From Krasilnikovozyma curviuscula (lineage: Eukaryota > Basidiomycota > Tremellomycetes > Cystofilobasidiales > Mrakiaceae): 64,000 bases of DNA. The DNA lies in contig MVAQ01000071.1 of NCBI GenBank assembly GCA_014825775.1, positions 24,609 to 88,608 on the forward strand, given 5' to 3'. Shown here one piece after another: positions 45,833 to 60,642 of this stretch; positions within the stretch are counted from its first letter, which is position 1, and every line of letters begins with the position of its first letter. The notes beneath the pieces were generated by a model, which saw only the letters and a list, made by a program, of their open reading frames with translations, did not search any database and was not told the DNA's origin. The position numbers and the translations under genes are program-made.

Positions 45833-46269
45833 CCATGAAGAACAGAAAGGTCTTAGTTTTTAGTCGAAGCGAAATGCTCAAATTCTCCTGAATTCTTCGA
45901 CTTCAAAATTGTTCTCACCTGTGTCAGTAATCAAAGATTCTCATGGTATAACAAAAACAAATCATATTAGAATATATTCAGAAATTCAAGCAGTAGTATC
46001 TCTGTAAGTAATGTAGTCCTTTGCAAAGCCATCCCACGCGCCTGTTTTCTTCCCTCGAGGGAAAAAAAATGATGAAGCAGAGAGCTCAGAAATAAATGTA
46101 ATGATGTTTTGAAGATATGAGTATTTATACAGATTCAGGAAACTCTGAGAGGTACTGTCATGAAATAAATTCTGGCTGAGAGCCAGCCCGCTTGTCTCGC
46201 TGTTGCTTCTAATGCCTAGCCGCATCGAACCCCAGACGACTATCTTTCTAACAATCCTCTTTGCGAGAT
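45833..46269. other. Upstream region of the HORMA-domain gene
   Basis: About 440 bases between tRNA-Tyr and the Hop1 start. No motif stands out. Confidence 0.4.
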
Positions 46270-49200
46270 ATGACTACAGCACAAGTAAGTTGACGTTTGA
46301 TCTCTTAATTTCTGGATTGACTGGCGTGAATCTTGACCCTTCGTTTGGTATTGTAGAAAGTGAAGACGAAGTCGTTAGCGATGGGCTCGAAGCAGGACCA
46401 ACTGCCAACAACACTGGCCCAGAGCGTTAGTATCGTCAAGACGATGCTGAATGCTAGTTTTGGATGCATCAGCTACTTGAGGTGTGTGTCCTTTCTCTTT
46501 CATGCGGTCGGTGAGATAAGGTGGTGACCAATGCGGGGTGGAATGGCTTTCGAAATAGTGCTGATCTGACCTCTCATCTTTCTCACCTCTCATCCTTATT
46601 TTCGTCTTGCTCTCAGAAACTTGCTTCCTGATGAGAACTTTGTTGATGGAAGTGTGTCTTCGTCTGGGAATGCTGGAAGTATAAAAGTGAGCCCAAGCAC
46701 CCAGCCGACCACCATTGTCGACCTCCATCCATTCAATCTCTAAGGATGCCCAACTACTTTCGGATGACACGAGCTAATTATTTTGCTGTGATGTACTGCT
46801 TTAACTGTAGATCAAGACCATCAAACGAGGCTATTCGTAAGTCTTTGACCAGGCCGCCGACTTACTTCTCCGATCACCTTGAACGGACGTCTTCCTCTCT
46901 TCTGTCTTCTAGAAACGAAGCGGACAAACTCTTGGACTACCTGGTAAGTTCTATCCTGTATTGCCATGACTTCTCATAGTGTAAGACATTTATTTGTTGC
47001 TGTGGCTCGCATATACGCGCTTTCTCCCTCGATAGGACAAGGGTATCATGGATGCTGTTGAGAGGAAATATCTGAAAAGCTTGGTATTATGTGTATACTT
47101 GGTGGGTGCTTCCATCTTTCTTCCTTGAAACGTCTTCGATGACCATGCCTGGGGAGCACAGGATCCTGATAATCCGACCAAGTGAGATGAGCTTTTCTGC
47201 AGCTTTCTTCTTCTCCGCTACTCGCTAATAGTTTGGTTCTCATCAAAAACAGTGTCATCGAAGTACGTTTTCATTTTTCTCTGTTTCGGTGGGGTTCATT
47301 CAATCAGCAGCATTTACCAATGAATGCGTCTCTCCCTCAGACCTACACGTTCAACTTCACTTGTGCATCTTTCCCGTCAACTATCTATCCTGTATATGCT
47401 TCTCCCTGACAAGCTCGTTCACTACGCATATATATAGACCACGATACGCCAGATGGGGCCGCAGCCCCAGTGATGACTGTCGAGAAGGCTTTGGCGGACA
47501 TGACCATGGGTGAAGGAGTGAGTCTTCCTACGATCTCCTCCGTTGCTTTAAATGGCCTCTATAACGGTATTCATCTTTCTTAGGCTGTAAAGGTGGATGA
47601 AGTCACTCAAGCTGCGAAAGGTGCCCGAGTTCCCACTTTGGGTGAAGTAAAGAGAAGCGTCAAAGTGAGCGCCAGTCGTCCTTTCAAATGCTCGAGGTTG
47701 GGGAAGACTTTTTTACGATCGTCTGGTTCAGTCTTTAATCAAAAGCTTGATTATGATGACCCAAAATTTGAGCGATCTTCCTCGTGAGAGACCAACCCGT
47801 CGCTCTCTCTCTCTTCCATCAATAACTGACTGATGTTTCTCCAACGACTTAATCAGGCCAAAGATCGTAAGCCACCAGTTTTTGTATCTCCATCTATAAC
47901 ATCACTTTGATTACGTCTCTTGGGTTTGAACAGTATTACATTCAAGCTCTTTTGGGAGAAGCATACACCAGACGACTATGAGCCGCCAATGTTTAGAAGA
48001 GCTAATCCTGAAACAGAAATGTGAGTGTCTTCGTCACACGCCTTGGGTTTGTGTTGCTGTGACAAAGGTTCCTTTTTTTTTTTTGGGGTAAGGTTGTACT
48101 TCGGAACTCATAATAGAGATGAGGCTCCTGAGATAAGTGGGATTGGTACCATGAACACTGGACATCACGGGTGAGCTCAAGTTCTTCTATTGATTCATAC
48201 GTGCGGACGCAGAAAGGTCAACCCCATCGCTCAAGGCTCGCCTGTTCAACAGACTCAAAGTCAAGATACGCTCCATTGCCGACATTCTCCCCAGATCCTT
48301 CGACAATGACGACGAAAGCGCTGCATTCGGTGCAGATTCCCAAACAAGATTCATCGATGCCGAAGCTGGTCGTCTACAGGACGCCAAAGCGATCGCTGAA
48401 GACTCGGTAGCTCGAAACATCCTCTGGAGCGCGGAAGATCAAGTTGATGCTGCAAACAGCGATGAGTTTGACGATGTTAGCGGAGTCGATCCAGACCTCG
48501 TTTCTGTGGCTCCTTCAAATATTGAACACAGAGATAGCAGTAGTGCAAGCGCAAATAAGATAGTTCTTGGTGTCCCCTTCGGAGAGCGAACTCGAAACGG
48601 GAAGATCACATACCTCTCAACAGCGGAAATGGAAGCTGAAGCAGCGAGACTAGGGGCGTATGCCTTCGGCGGTGGACTTGGCGGAAAAAATGGCTTGTTG
48701 GACGAAGCCTCGGCTCCTCCTGTGAGTCAAGATGTCAGGATGGTGTTTGATGAAGTCGAGAAAAGCGGAAGGAGAGGTGGGAAGTTCCCCGGTGGGGCAC
48801 CTGCGAATGTAAACAGCTACCTTGATAAAGTAGTGAGTGATCGGCGTCTCGTCAAGCCTTGGTCCTCAAGCAATCGCTTGAATTTTGGCCTTTTCACTCT
48901 TATTCATACCAATTCTTCCAGATAAACCGTCAGAATACCCTCACTACCCAGATTGGAGGTAGCGATCTCACGGGAACTCAAGTCGCTGAATTCGATTCAT
49001 TCCAAGCTTCATCTGTCGCTGAACCATCTCGTGCTCTTGCATTAGCTGATGGCGAAACTCAAGATCTCACTATTACCAAAGAAAGTGCAGAATTCAGCAT
49101 TGGTGAGTATACATGTTTTTACTAATGCTATTTTGCTTTCCGCTCCTGGAACTAAGATTTGTCAATTGAAGCTGAGGCGGCACAGTCAAGGCCACCACCC

Positions 49201-50819
49201 AAACAGATATTCCCCACAAAGATATACGAGAAAGAAGAGATCGAGCTTCCCGTTGATAAGGATGATGATGCTGAGCTCTGCCTGTGCGGTGATACAGATT
49301 GCGGCGGAGAGATGGTTGATTGTTCTTCTTGCAGAAGGAGGATTCACGTTTGGTGGGTACATGCTTCTCAGCTTATTAGAGCATGGTTCGTCTGATCGTC
49401 TTGAACTTCAGGTGTATTGGTGCTCAGACCTCCAAAATCGTCCCCAAGATCTTCTTCTGTCACGCCTGCCAGGTAAGTATCTACCTTTTGTTCCGACTCG
49501 GTAGGTTGACTAAGAAACTTCTTTCTACGCAGTTTGAAAATCATCCTAATACTCAAACCTGGTCAGGTGATGACAAAGCAGAAAAGTTGGAGCTCTTCAG
49601 AACACTTGCTCTTTTCAGGTGTGATGGCCCTCATTTTAAACCACGACGCTAACTGCGATGACTAACTTGCTCCTGCTCACTTCAGACGTGCGATCAAAGT
49701 GGTCACTGAGGAAAAAATTGAATCCAATGCCAAGTTATTGGCTAAGCGTCTCGGTTTGTGTCGAGTTTACAATGCTCAGTTCGCTAAGCCACTGACAGTT
49801 ACTTCTCACTCTCGCAGGATGCGATATTCCCGATGCCAGTTAGTGCCACTTTTTATTTTTATTTTTATCTTATTTCTCGGAGGGAAGGGGGTTGCTGACG
49901 TTGTTATCTGGAACAGCGGCAATCTTCACACGTTTGAGTAGGGAAGGTAAGCCCGAGCACACTCCTGTGAAAAGTAAGCCCACGTGTCAAGAACCGTCTT
50001 GCAGGATTTATAAAAAAGGTCGAGTTCTCCGAAGTCCCCCTCACGGTATCAAAGAAGAAACGCGGTCGTAAATCAGCTCAAGTTTGGGTTCTCGTCAAGG
50101 GTGAAAGTCAGCGTAGTCTTTTCAAGGATTACTTCACAATGGCCCCTAACTCTAAGATTGAAGCGGACTTGTTTGGTCTGGAAGATGGATTGAGAGTCGG
50201 TATGAATATCGAGGTGAGTCTATTGCGTAGGTGTTTGCTGTGATTCAACACACGATGATGCCTTCTTTCCACAGTTGACCCAAAGCCAAGCTGGACAACT
50301 CACTCATGGCCCGGATACAACTCGTAGATTCCAGAAGTTTTACACAAGCAACAAATATTTTCTTCTGACAATATTTTTACTATTGTAGGAGGCACAAATG
50401 CTGGAAACTCACACTCGCTTTCTCACTTAGCGCTGACACTAATCTCTCCATCTGAACTTTCAAGCCAAGATTTCCATCTATTAAAGCAATCACAAGGACC
50501 AGAAGAGTTTCGCTCGCCCTCTCTCACTCCCCCACCTCCTTTAAGCCAAGACGACGAAGACAACAATCGGCCCGGTTCTCTGGAGCAAACAGAGCTTCAG
50601 CCTTTCATCCCCGAAACCCCTCAAGCTTCTCAAATGGCAATCGATGACAACGGGCCTCCTCAAGAATCCTCTCTCAAGCGTAAGTTCTCCCAGACCGTCG
50701 CCTCGGACGAGCTGGGCATAGGTGACGGCTGCGATGGCGGAACAGGAGGCCAGAATAAACGCAGTTCTAAGTTCAGAGCGTCGCTCGCTGTTGAAGGACT
50801 CGACCTTGAATGTCTTTAG
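46270..50819 (+). CDS. HOP1: Meiotic chromosome axis protein Hop1 (HORMA, PHD and winged-helix domains)
   Basis: Hop1 coats meiotic chromosome axes and promotes Spo11 breaks and homologue-directed repair. The start is ATG 46270 (MTTAQ), and the gene then runs through many small exons (46357-46481, 46617-46686, 46811-46836, 46913-46943 and onward). The HORMA domain is clear: LAQSVSIVKTMLNASFGCIS, IKTIKRGYSNEADKLLDYL, TYTFNFTYHDTPDG, RSITFKLFWEKHTPDDYEPP and LYFGTHNRDEAP. A long acidic linker follows. A PHD-type zinc finger reads CLCGDTDCGGEMVDCSSC, then HVWCIG and FFCHAC. Next comes a winged-helix-like region (FRRAIKVVTEEKIESNAKLL; SREGFIKKVEFSEVPL; KKKRGRKSAQVWVLVKG). The PHD plus winged helix matches the chromatin-binding module described in many fungal Hop1 proteins. 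The C terminus has basic patches (LKRKFSQTV; KRSSKFRASLAVEGLDL), candidates for the closure motif that HORMA domains grip. Confidence 0.95.
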
Positions 50820-51354
50820 AAGAACCACCTCTTTCGCTCTTCTCACAAATTGAGCTTTGGATGTCTTTTTGCTTTCACACATTTTTCGATTTCTCCTTAA
50901 TGCCTGTCCGTATTCGACCACAAGGTTGGAGGTATAAATTTGGATCCGCGTCAACCCTATGTCACCATTTTCCCCTTGTCTGCCTTCGTTTTTTTTGCAA
51001 GTGCACATGAAGTATAGAAACTTGCTTCGTAAATGAAGGGTTCGCGGTGACAGATTAAGCGTGTGTTATAGCAGTATACGTGACAAGAGGAAAATCACCA
51101 GTGAAAAGGCTCTAGAGGGAGAATGGTCAACATTGGGAAAACAAACAAATGCTATAGGACAGATCGAAGACGACTACAAGGAAGCAATAGTACGTTTGAG
51201 TGGGGGAGGGAGAATGGCGTGTGTGGGTGAGTGTGGGGAATGTACAAATGATATGAGATGATGACCAACAATAATCGAGACCCAAGTCCCGCGAGGGTAG
51301 AAGGAAAGAGGAGGTGAATCACAGATTATCACCTCTTTCCTACCGAGAACCAGA
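50820..51354. other. Convergent intergenic region
   Basis: This stretch holds the 3' flanks of Hop1 and the small membrane-protein gene. A T7 run lies near 50989. No gene is seen. Confidence 0.45.
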
Positions 51355-51852
51355 TCAACTGATCATCGGTCGATACGCAACATCTCCTTCCTCTGCAATC
51401 TTCTCAAGATTATTCTCGACGAGATCCCAGCCCGTCGACCAGCGTCGGGAAACACGTCGCCTCTTCTCCACGGGCGTCAGCGACGTCTCGGACGCTGCTG
51501 AGCCGTACTCGTCCACATCGGACCAGCAATCCATGCTGGAACGCGAGATAGGGCTGTTGGAATGAGAAAAGGGGCAGGGGAGGGCGGTCAGCAAGACGGC
51601 GCAGATGTGAGGGATTTGAGGCTCATAGAATGGATATTGAACACTAACCGAAGTGAAACGAAGAGGGTGAAAATTACTGCCAGCAGGAAAAGATTGGTTC
51701 GAGCCGCGACCTAGATTGTAAACAAGAACTGGTGAGAAAAAATTCTTCCGCACTAAACGCCTCTTTCATGGGGTTGAAAAACACCGAAGAAAGAAGTCAC
51801 TATTATTACTCACATCGGGGCTCAAGAAAACGTCAGCCAGGACAGATACCAT
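51355..51852 (-). CDS. Small single-pass membrane protein, 99 residues
   Basis: I do not recognise the family. Exons 51852-51814, 51710-51649 and 51553-51355 join exactly: 13 codons, then phase 0, then a split Arg codon, then 66 codons with stop. The joined protein begins MVSVLADVFLSPDVAARTN, has one hydrophobic helix (LFLLAVIFTLFVSL, positions about 20-33), then Arg and a soluble tail with acidic and basic patches (CWSDVDEYGSA; VEKRRRVSRRWSTGWDLV). The frames on either side of the introns would otherwise run into long nonsense, which supports splicing. The short helix followed by Arg fits a membrane anchor with a cytosolic tail (inference). Confidence 0.6.
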
Positions 51853-54074
51853 TGTAGTAGGTTTGGTGTGGGTGGAGTAGGTGTTGGTGTGGTGTTTGGA
51901 CAAGTAGGTGTATGAACCGCCTGGGCTTCTTCTTGTGGAGTGCAAGGGTGAGGTTGGAAACGGTGGGAGGGAGAGGGCGAAGAGAAGGAGGGCGAGAAAG
52001 GAGAGTGAGAGCACTTGTAGCAGAGGCACGAGTCGCTGGCTTTGGGTGGGAGTTGGCTGCTGTTGGGGAGAGAAACCCTCAAGGCCCATCTTGTGGTGTC
52101 CTTTTATAAAGATGGGAGGGCTCATCATCAGAGGCGTCTTGTACAGAGATGCTAGAGCTGTTCTTCCGGTTTGATTGACACTTTGGAGTTGGAGGCTTGG
52201 GCGTTTGGACTTTGGGACTCTAAGACCGTCTCAGCAAAGGTCAAGAGGTTAGGTCTGAAGGCAGTCAGCTGCTTTCTGTCAGTTTATCCGCATCGTCTTT
52301 GTCGAGAGGAAGACTCAGTTTTTCTTCCCAGCAGAAATCCAGCGGCGAGATGGCACCTCAAAACAGCACTCGCCATCTTCTGAGACGTTCCGCAGGCCCA
52401 ATCGAGCTGGTGGCGAGGCACACCCGCGAGACATATTTTTCGTCCTCGCCTGAGCTACACATTTAAGCTTTTGTCTGTTTCGCAGGTCCGAAGTGAGTAC
52501 AGAATGAAGGGAGAAACCAATGTGTTCAGGGGACTCGCAAGCTCTGGACGCCTTCGCGCCCTGCTCTGTGACGACGGTCCAGCGCGTGCGCCCCCATCAG
52601 CGTCCTCCGCCCTGTGCTGACTACATTATTAGTGCAGATCTCAGCAGGGCGGAAGGTTTTGTTTTTTTTCAGTTTACTGTGGAACAGGGGTTTCTGGCCG
52701 ATCATACAGTCATCGAAATCGAGATAGAATCGATGAGATGGTTCGGCGGCGGCCACCTTCACACAAAACAAAGGCTTTTTCCAGATTTTTCATTATGTGT
52801 CCCTGATTGAAAACAGGCAGCGAGAAACGTATCCGTTGAAGGCGTACAATGAAAATTTAATTGTCCAGAACGTTCCCTTTTGGAAGAACTCTGCTTCAAT
52901 CAAACGAGTGCTCGCTCATACAGAAGCAGATCACTTCTTGCGCCATCGCGGATGCTCGCTTCAAGGGTTATATCAGGTTATCTTCTTCATCGAAATCTTC
53001 TAGCTTATCTTTCTCCTTTTCTCACTCATAAACAGGCTAGCTGAACTGGTTTGTGAATCCACAATGTATGCCCGCGCAGCGGACATGAGACGCTCCCTCC
53101 AAGAACATCTCAGCCCAACTTCTGCTGATCTTTCGAGCCCCGGGGTTTCTACAGGGACTGAAAGATTGTCTGGAATTTTTAGAGTTTAAAGGTTTTTAAT
53201 AGCCTTGAAAAGGAGGCGGTAATAGTGAGGAAGGGAACAAATGAAGGATAGAAAATTAGAATGTCATAGAATGGTTTTGTTTTGATTTCTCTTTTGAGCT
53301 CACTAGCAGCTGCTATCACCCGTCTGCACCTGAAGAACTACACTCACCTTCTTAGAAAAAACACGAACAGATCTCTACAGAAGACTGTGTTTGTTCTTCT
53401 TGTTCAACCTGGTCCTACTCGATCTCAAGTTCAGTGGGCACTGCAGTCCTCCAAACATTGCCCCAAACTTGTGGTGGGCACCCACTCCTTCATTGACCTG
53501 AGTCCCACCCCTCAAAATTCCTTAGATTATCGCTGAACCAGAACAGTGCAGCTGGTTTCAAGGTGTCGATATTGATAGCAAAACCAAAACAAAAAAGGAG
53601 ATTTTATACTATAGTCGTTTCAGAAATGCCCCGGCGGTGTCGCCCGGAAAAAAACAAAAACGCAAAACTGAACCAGGGAGGGAGAAAGAGAGCGAGAGAG
53701 AAAATTCAGCAGTCCGGTTTTATACGCCTCCAGAGGCGCCAAGTATTCTTATATTCTTATTAGTCTTCTCACTCGTTGTCAACCGAGCAGGCGGCGTCGG
53801 TTTAGAGAGGTGACTGCGCACGCTATCGCGCTGCTGCTGCTGGTCGCGGCAGAGTCGTCGCGGGCGCAAACAGGAGGGCGCTCTATGGTCCTCTCGGGGA
53901 GAAAGCAGAGTGCTCTCGCAAACCTATGCTAGAACAAAGAAAGAGGTTCCAGCGGCTGCGGAGGGGAGCGCAATTTATATAAAGATCAGCGACGGGCGCT
54001 GGAGGCGTTTCTCTTCTCCCCTTCTTGTCTACTCGAAGCCTCCCTGTCCTCCAGCCAGAACGAAATCTTGCACG
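51853..54074. other. Long intergenic region of 2.2 kb
   Basis: This is the longest gene-free stretch inside the window. It separates two divergent genes. Short frames at 52171-52383 and 52526-52810 have no supporting features. Such long upstream regions are common before regulatory genes in fungi (inference). A TATA box is listed separately. Confidence 0.45.
53977..53984 (+). promoter_or_regulatory. TATA box upstream of the low-complexity gene
   Basis: TATATAAA lies 91 bases before the ATG at 54075, in a stretch reading gcaatttatataaagatc. A transcript starting about 30 bases on would have a leader of about 60 bases. Confidence 0.5.
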
Positions 54075-55165
54075 ATGCTCGCAGCGCACCAGACACCATC
54101 GACGACTCTGCCCTCCTTCTCGTCCCTCCTTCAATCCATCTCTCCCCCACCACCCACTCTAAAACACTCCTATTTCCATCCAACGACGGCGCCCTTCCCG
54201 GTTTCCCAGTTCTACACGTATCCAAACCACCAGCCAGCACCCCCACTCTTTCCCCCGACAGGGACTACTGGATCACCAACACAGCAGCGGGGGAGGTTGG
54301 ATGTGGTCGTCCGCCAGCAGCTACCGCACCATCACAGCAGTCACCACCACCAGCAGAAACCTGTTCCAGCAAACAGCGCAGTCCACCGCAGGGTCTCGTC
54401 CACCTCTTCAACATCCTCCTCCTCATCTTCCTCGTCGTCCTCACAGCCTGCGTCTAGGACAAACAGGAGGATGCACCCCTCCCCCGCCCACTCCGTCATT
54501 CCGCCGCCGGTGGGATTCCATCCATACTACCGCCCACAGCCGCAGCCAACGCTGCATTACAGAGGGAGAACGAGCAACAAAGGGGAGGCTTCTGTGAGAG
54601 AGCAGGTATGTCGTCTCGTTCCGTTCTTAAATGAAGACGAGCTGAGCGCTGACCTCCTTCTGTCACTTTGCATAGGGAGTGAGATGTATCTCGTCATATG
54701 GCCGCAGAAGGGAGCAGGAGATGAGGAGCGTTTTCTCGTGAGATTCATAATGATATTCTTCATTCTGTCCTGGCATTGGAAAGAAGACGAGGACAAAGAT
54801 GAATGGGAGGGATAAGTATATCCGACAAGCATGTAAGCAGCTTCCCTTCTCCATCGCATAACTCTAGTTCTTCTCTCTGTATTGACACTGGTCACATCTC
54901 TCTGTAGAAACTCGCACTAAACAAAAAGGATAGCCTCCTTATCCCTGAACCCACCGCTGATGCGGTCTGGTGGGGACTGCGCCCGCTGCTTTATGTTGAC
55001 TCAACTGACAACCTTGAAACCAACCTTCCCGCTTTCAATCCGTTCTCGCTCCCCCTTTCCTCTTTGTCTTATCATCATTATACCGAGCAGTTCTGTGTTG
55101 ATATCTTCGCAATTGTAGACTCTGAATATGTGTTGAGAATTAGACGATATCTTCAACAGAAATAG
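54075..55165 (+). CDS. Hypothetical Ser/Pro/His-rich protein, two-exon model
   Basis: I do not recognise this gene. Exon 54075-54605 starts MLAAHQTPSTTLPSFSSLLQ and is low in complexity: Pro-rich, a His/Gln block (HHHSSHHHQQK), a run of Ser, then HPYYRPQPQPTLHYRGR. It ends REQ before a GTATGT donor. An uninterrupted 86-codon block, 54908-55165, follows the acceptor ctctgtag in phase 0 and reads KLALNKKDSLLIPEP, then DAVWWGLRPLLYVDS, to IRRYLQQK. The 302-base intron is long for this window, so an extra exon may be missing. Reading through the intron instead gives a stop at 54815. The composition suggests a transcriptional regulator, which is inference. Confidence 0.45.
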
Positions 55166-55406
55166 GCAGTTTAGTTAGATCAGATCAGGCGGTGTTTGTT
55201 ATCGATCGATTCATCACACCTGTCTGCCATCCAGCCTTGCAAAAGAGTGCTACACTAAAAATAGTTTGTACGTATACACAGAAAGGAAATAAAAAGCCAG
55301 AAGGAGGGCGGCTGATACCATGGTCCAGAGACAAACACAACCATCATACAACTCCTTCCACCAACACCGTTCATCTACCACGGTCACATAGACTTCTAAG
55401 AGAGTC

Positions 55407-56059
55407 TTACTGCAGTAAGATCGACACGCCCATGATGAGGCACGCTATCGACACGTACGGCGACAAGCGTTCACCTGTATTGCGCGGCAATCCAGAGAAA
55501 GAACGGGCGTCGAGAATCAAATCAGCGTCGGCGAGGGGTTCTCATCAGAGACACAGAAGAGAAACGAACCGATTCGGGCTGATTTCCATATGATTCCCAA
55601 CAGTCTATTTTGTTGAAGAATGTTAATTATGATAGCGAGAGGAAAGAGGAAGTAGGGTTTCATGAATCAGCAAACGGAACTGGCAGGTACAACGGTCAAG
55701 GGAAAACGGACCCTTCTTTGTTCCTGTCTACTAAGCCGGGAGCAATGGACCGTGAGTAGGTGCATGTGCAGATGAAGAGCATGATGCAGAGGAGTAGCCT
55801 TGAGAGTTCGAGAGCAAATGCAACAAGGAGGAGGTCGGGGGTGAAAGGTAGGTATGATGATGGAAAGAGAAGGGAGGGAAAATGTTGGAAGTCTGGGTTA
55901 GGATAGAGTGAAGGGATCAAGGGGCGTGGGGCAGAGGACGTACGAGGAGAAGTTGAAGAGAGCCGTCTGGGATACCAATGAAGCCAGACAAGACAGAAGG
56001 GCTTAAAAAATCAGGAACTACAACGAAACAGAGTACCTCAGCTTTGAGTCTCTTACCAT
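55407..56059 (-). CDS. KSH1: Kish/TMEM167 homologue of the early secretory pathway
   Basis: Kish is a small two-helix membrane protein of the Golgi/early secretory route, essential in yeast (KSH1). Five tiny exons join exactly: 56059-56057 (ATG only), 55966-55944, 55798-55712, 55604-55570 and 55474-55407, giving 71 residues, the usual length. The product starts MTALFNFSSLLLCIMLFICT, continues YSRSIAPGLVDRNKEG, LLGIIWKSARIGERLSPYV and ends SIACLIMGVSILLQ. This matches TMEM167 along its whole length, including the DRNK and ARIGER blocks. Donors are GTAAGA, GTACGT, GTCCGT and GTTCGT, two of them weak. No exon is long enough to stand out as an open frame, so simple ORF calls miss the gene. It is divergent from PRP43. 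Confidence 0.93.
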
Positions 56060-56564
56060 TTTATACTAGTGCTGGAGGATTGGACAGGTTGTGCGTTCGT
56101 TTCGACTCAACCTGTGTCGTGTCGTGTTCTGCTGGCTTCAAAGAGACGAGACGAGGAACGACAGATCAATTCTTCCTGTTGCTGATGCCAGTGAATTATC
56201 CGAAGTGATACCGTCTTGATGCCGTCTGACTTGACTTCGGCTCTGTCCCCTCCTGGTTCTCCGACGACAAGGAGTGAGATTTGGGGGGAGGGCGGACGAG
56301 GGGTGTCGCTGGATTCTAAGCCAAGTGTTTAGCTTCTAAGGCTGGGTTTCAGTGAAGATCTATCCTTCTAATGAATTCAAGAGCTTGACAGGTTTCAAAG
56401 AAGATTGAGAGTGTTGGTTTCGAACCCAACGTGTCGCCCCCAGCTTCGACGCTGCTTTCCAAAAAACTTGCGCCTCTCAGAAATCCAAACCACATTTCTC
56501 CCAAATCTCACTCAAGGGAAAGCAGGGTCATACACCCTCTGGATTCTCAAGAAGCAGTAGTACA
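56060..56564. other. Divergent promoter of Kish and PRP43
   Basis: About 500 bases shared by two essential housekeeping genes. A TATAAA sits directly before the Kish ATG. A short hairpin (GTTGG-TTTCGAA-CCCAAC) lies near 56413-56430. Confidence 0.45.
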
Positions 56565-60159
<3,595 letters not shown>

Positions 60160-60642
60160 TTTGAGATTTCTTAGATGGAGGATAGATGGATGGATTCTTT
60201 CTCTTAATACCCATTTGGAGTGTCTAATTTATTCTCATCCAGCGTCGTCTGCGAAAGTCGTCTCAGCAAATTCGTCGTCCGCGGAGAGGCCAATCGAACG
60301 GCCAAGGTACCCATCCAAAAAACTTGCATGAATCTCTGCCACAAACTTTAGAGGCTCCTCTGTTGTGATCTAGACAAGGTAAGATGATGTTGTACTTATT
60401 ATTGAAGTCCAGAATCTATAGCTAGAGCTGGCTGTGTTTGTCACGCTGCTCAACCCTCGACGTTGCTTACCATATTCCTATTTTCATAAAACAGGGACTA
60501 TCGACCGAAAGATCGACAGTCGCTGGTGGAACAGCAGTCGTACTTTCTGGTAAGCAGGCAGCATCCATCGGCTTCGACTCCACAACGCTTAGGGCATGTA
60601 TGCTGACCGCGAGCACTTGACAGTTTTTGCCCATTTCTCGCC
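60160..60642. other. Intergenic, no gene seen
   Basis: This stretch holds the PRP43 3' flank and the promoter of the GGGGF-repeat gene. Short frames on both strands near 60440-60715 lack support. Confidence 0.45.

Noticed and set aside
54606..54815. C-terminal extension of the low-complexity protein by read-through
   Set aside because: It begins at a strong GTATGT donor and the following residues change character; intron is more likely.
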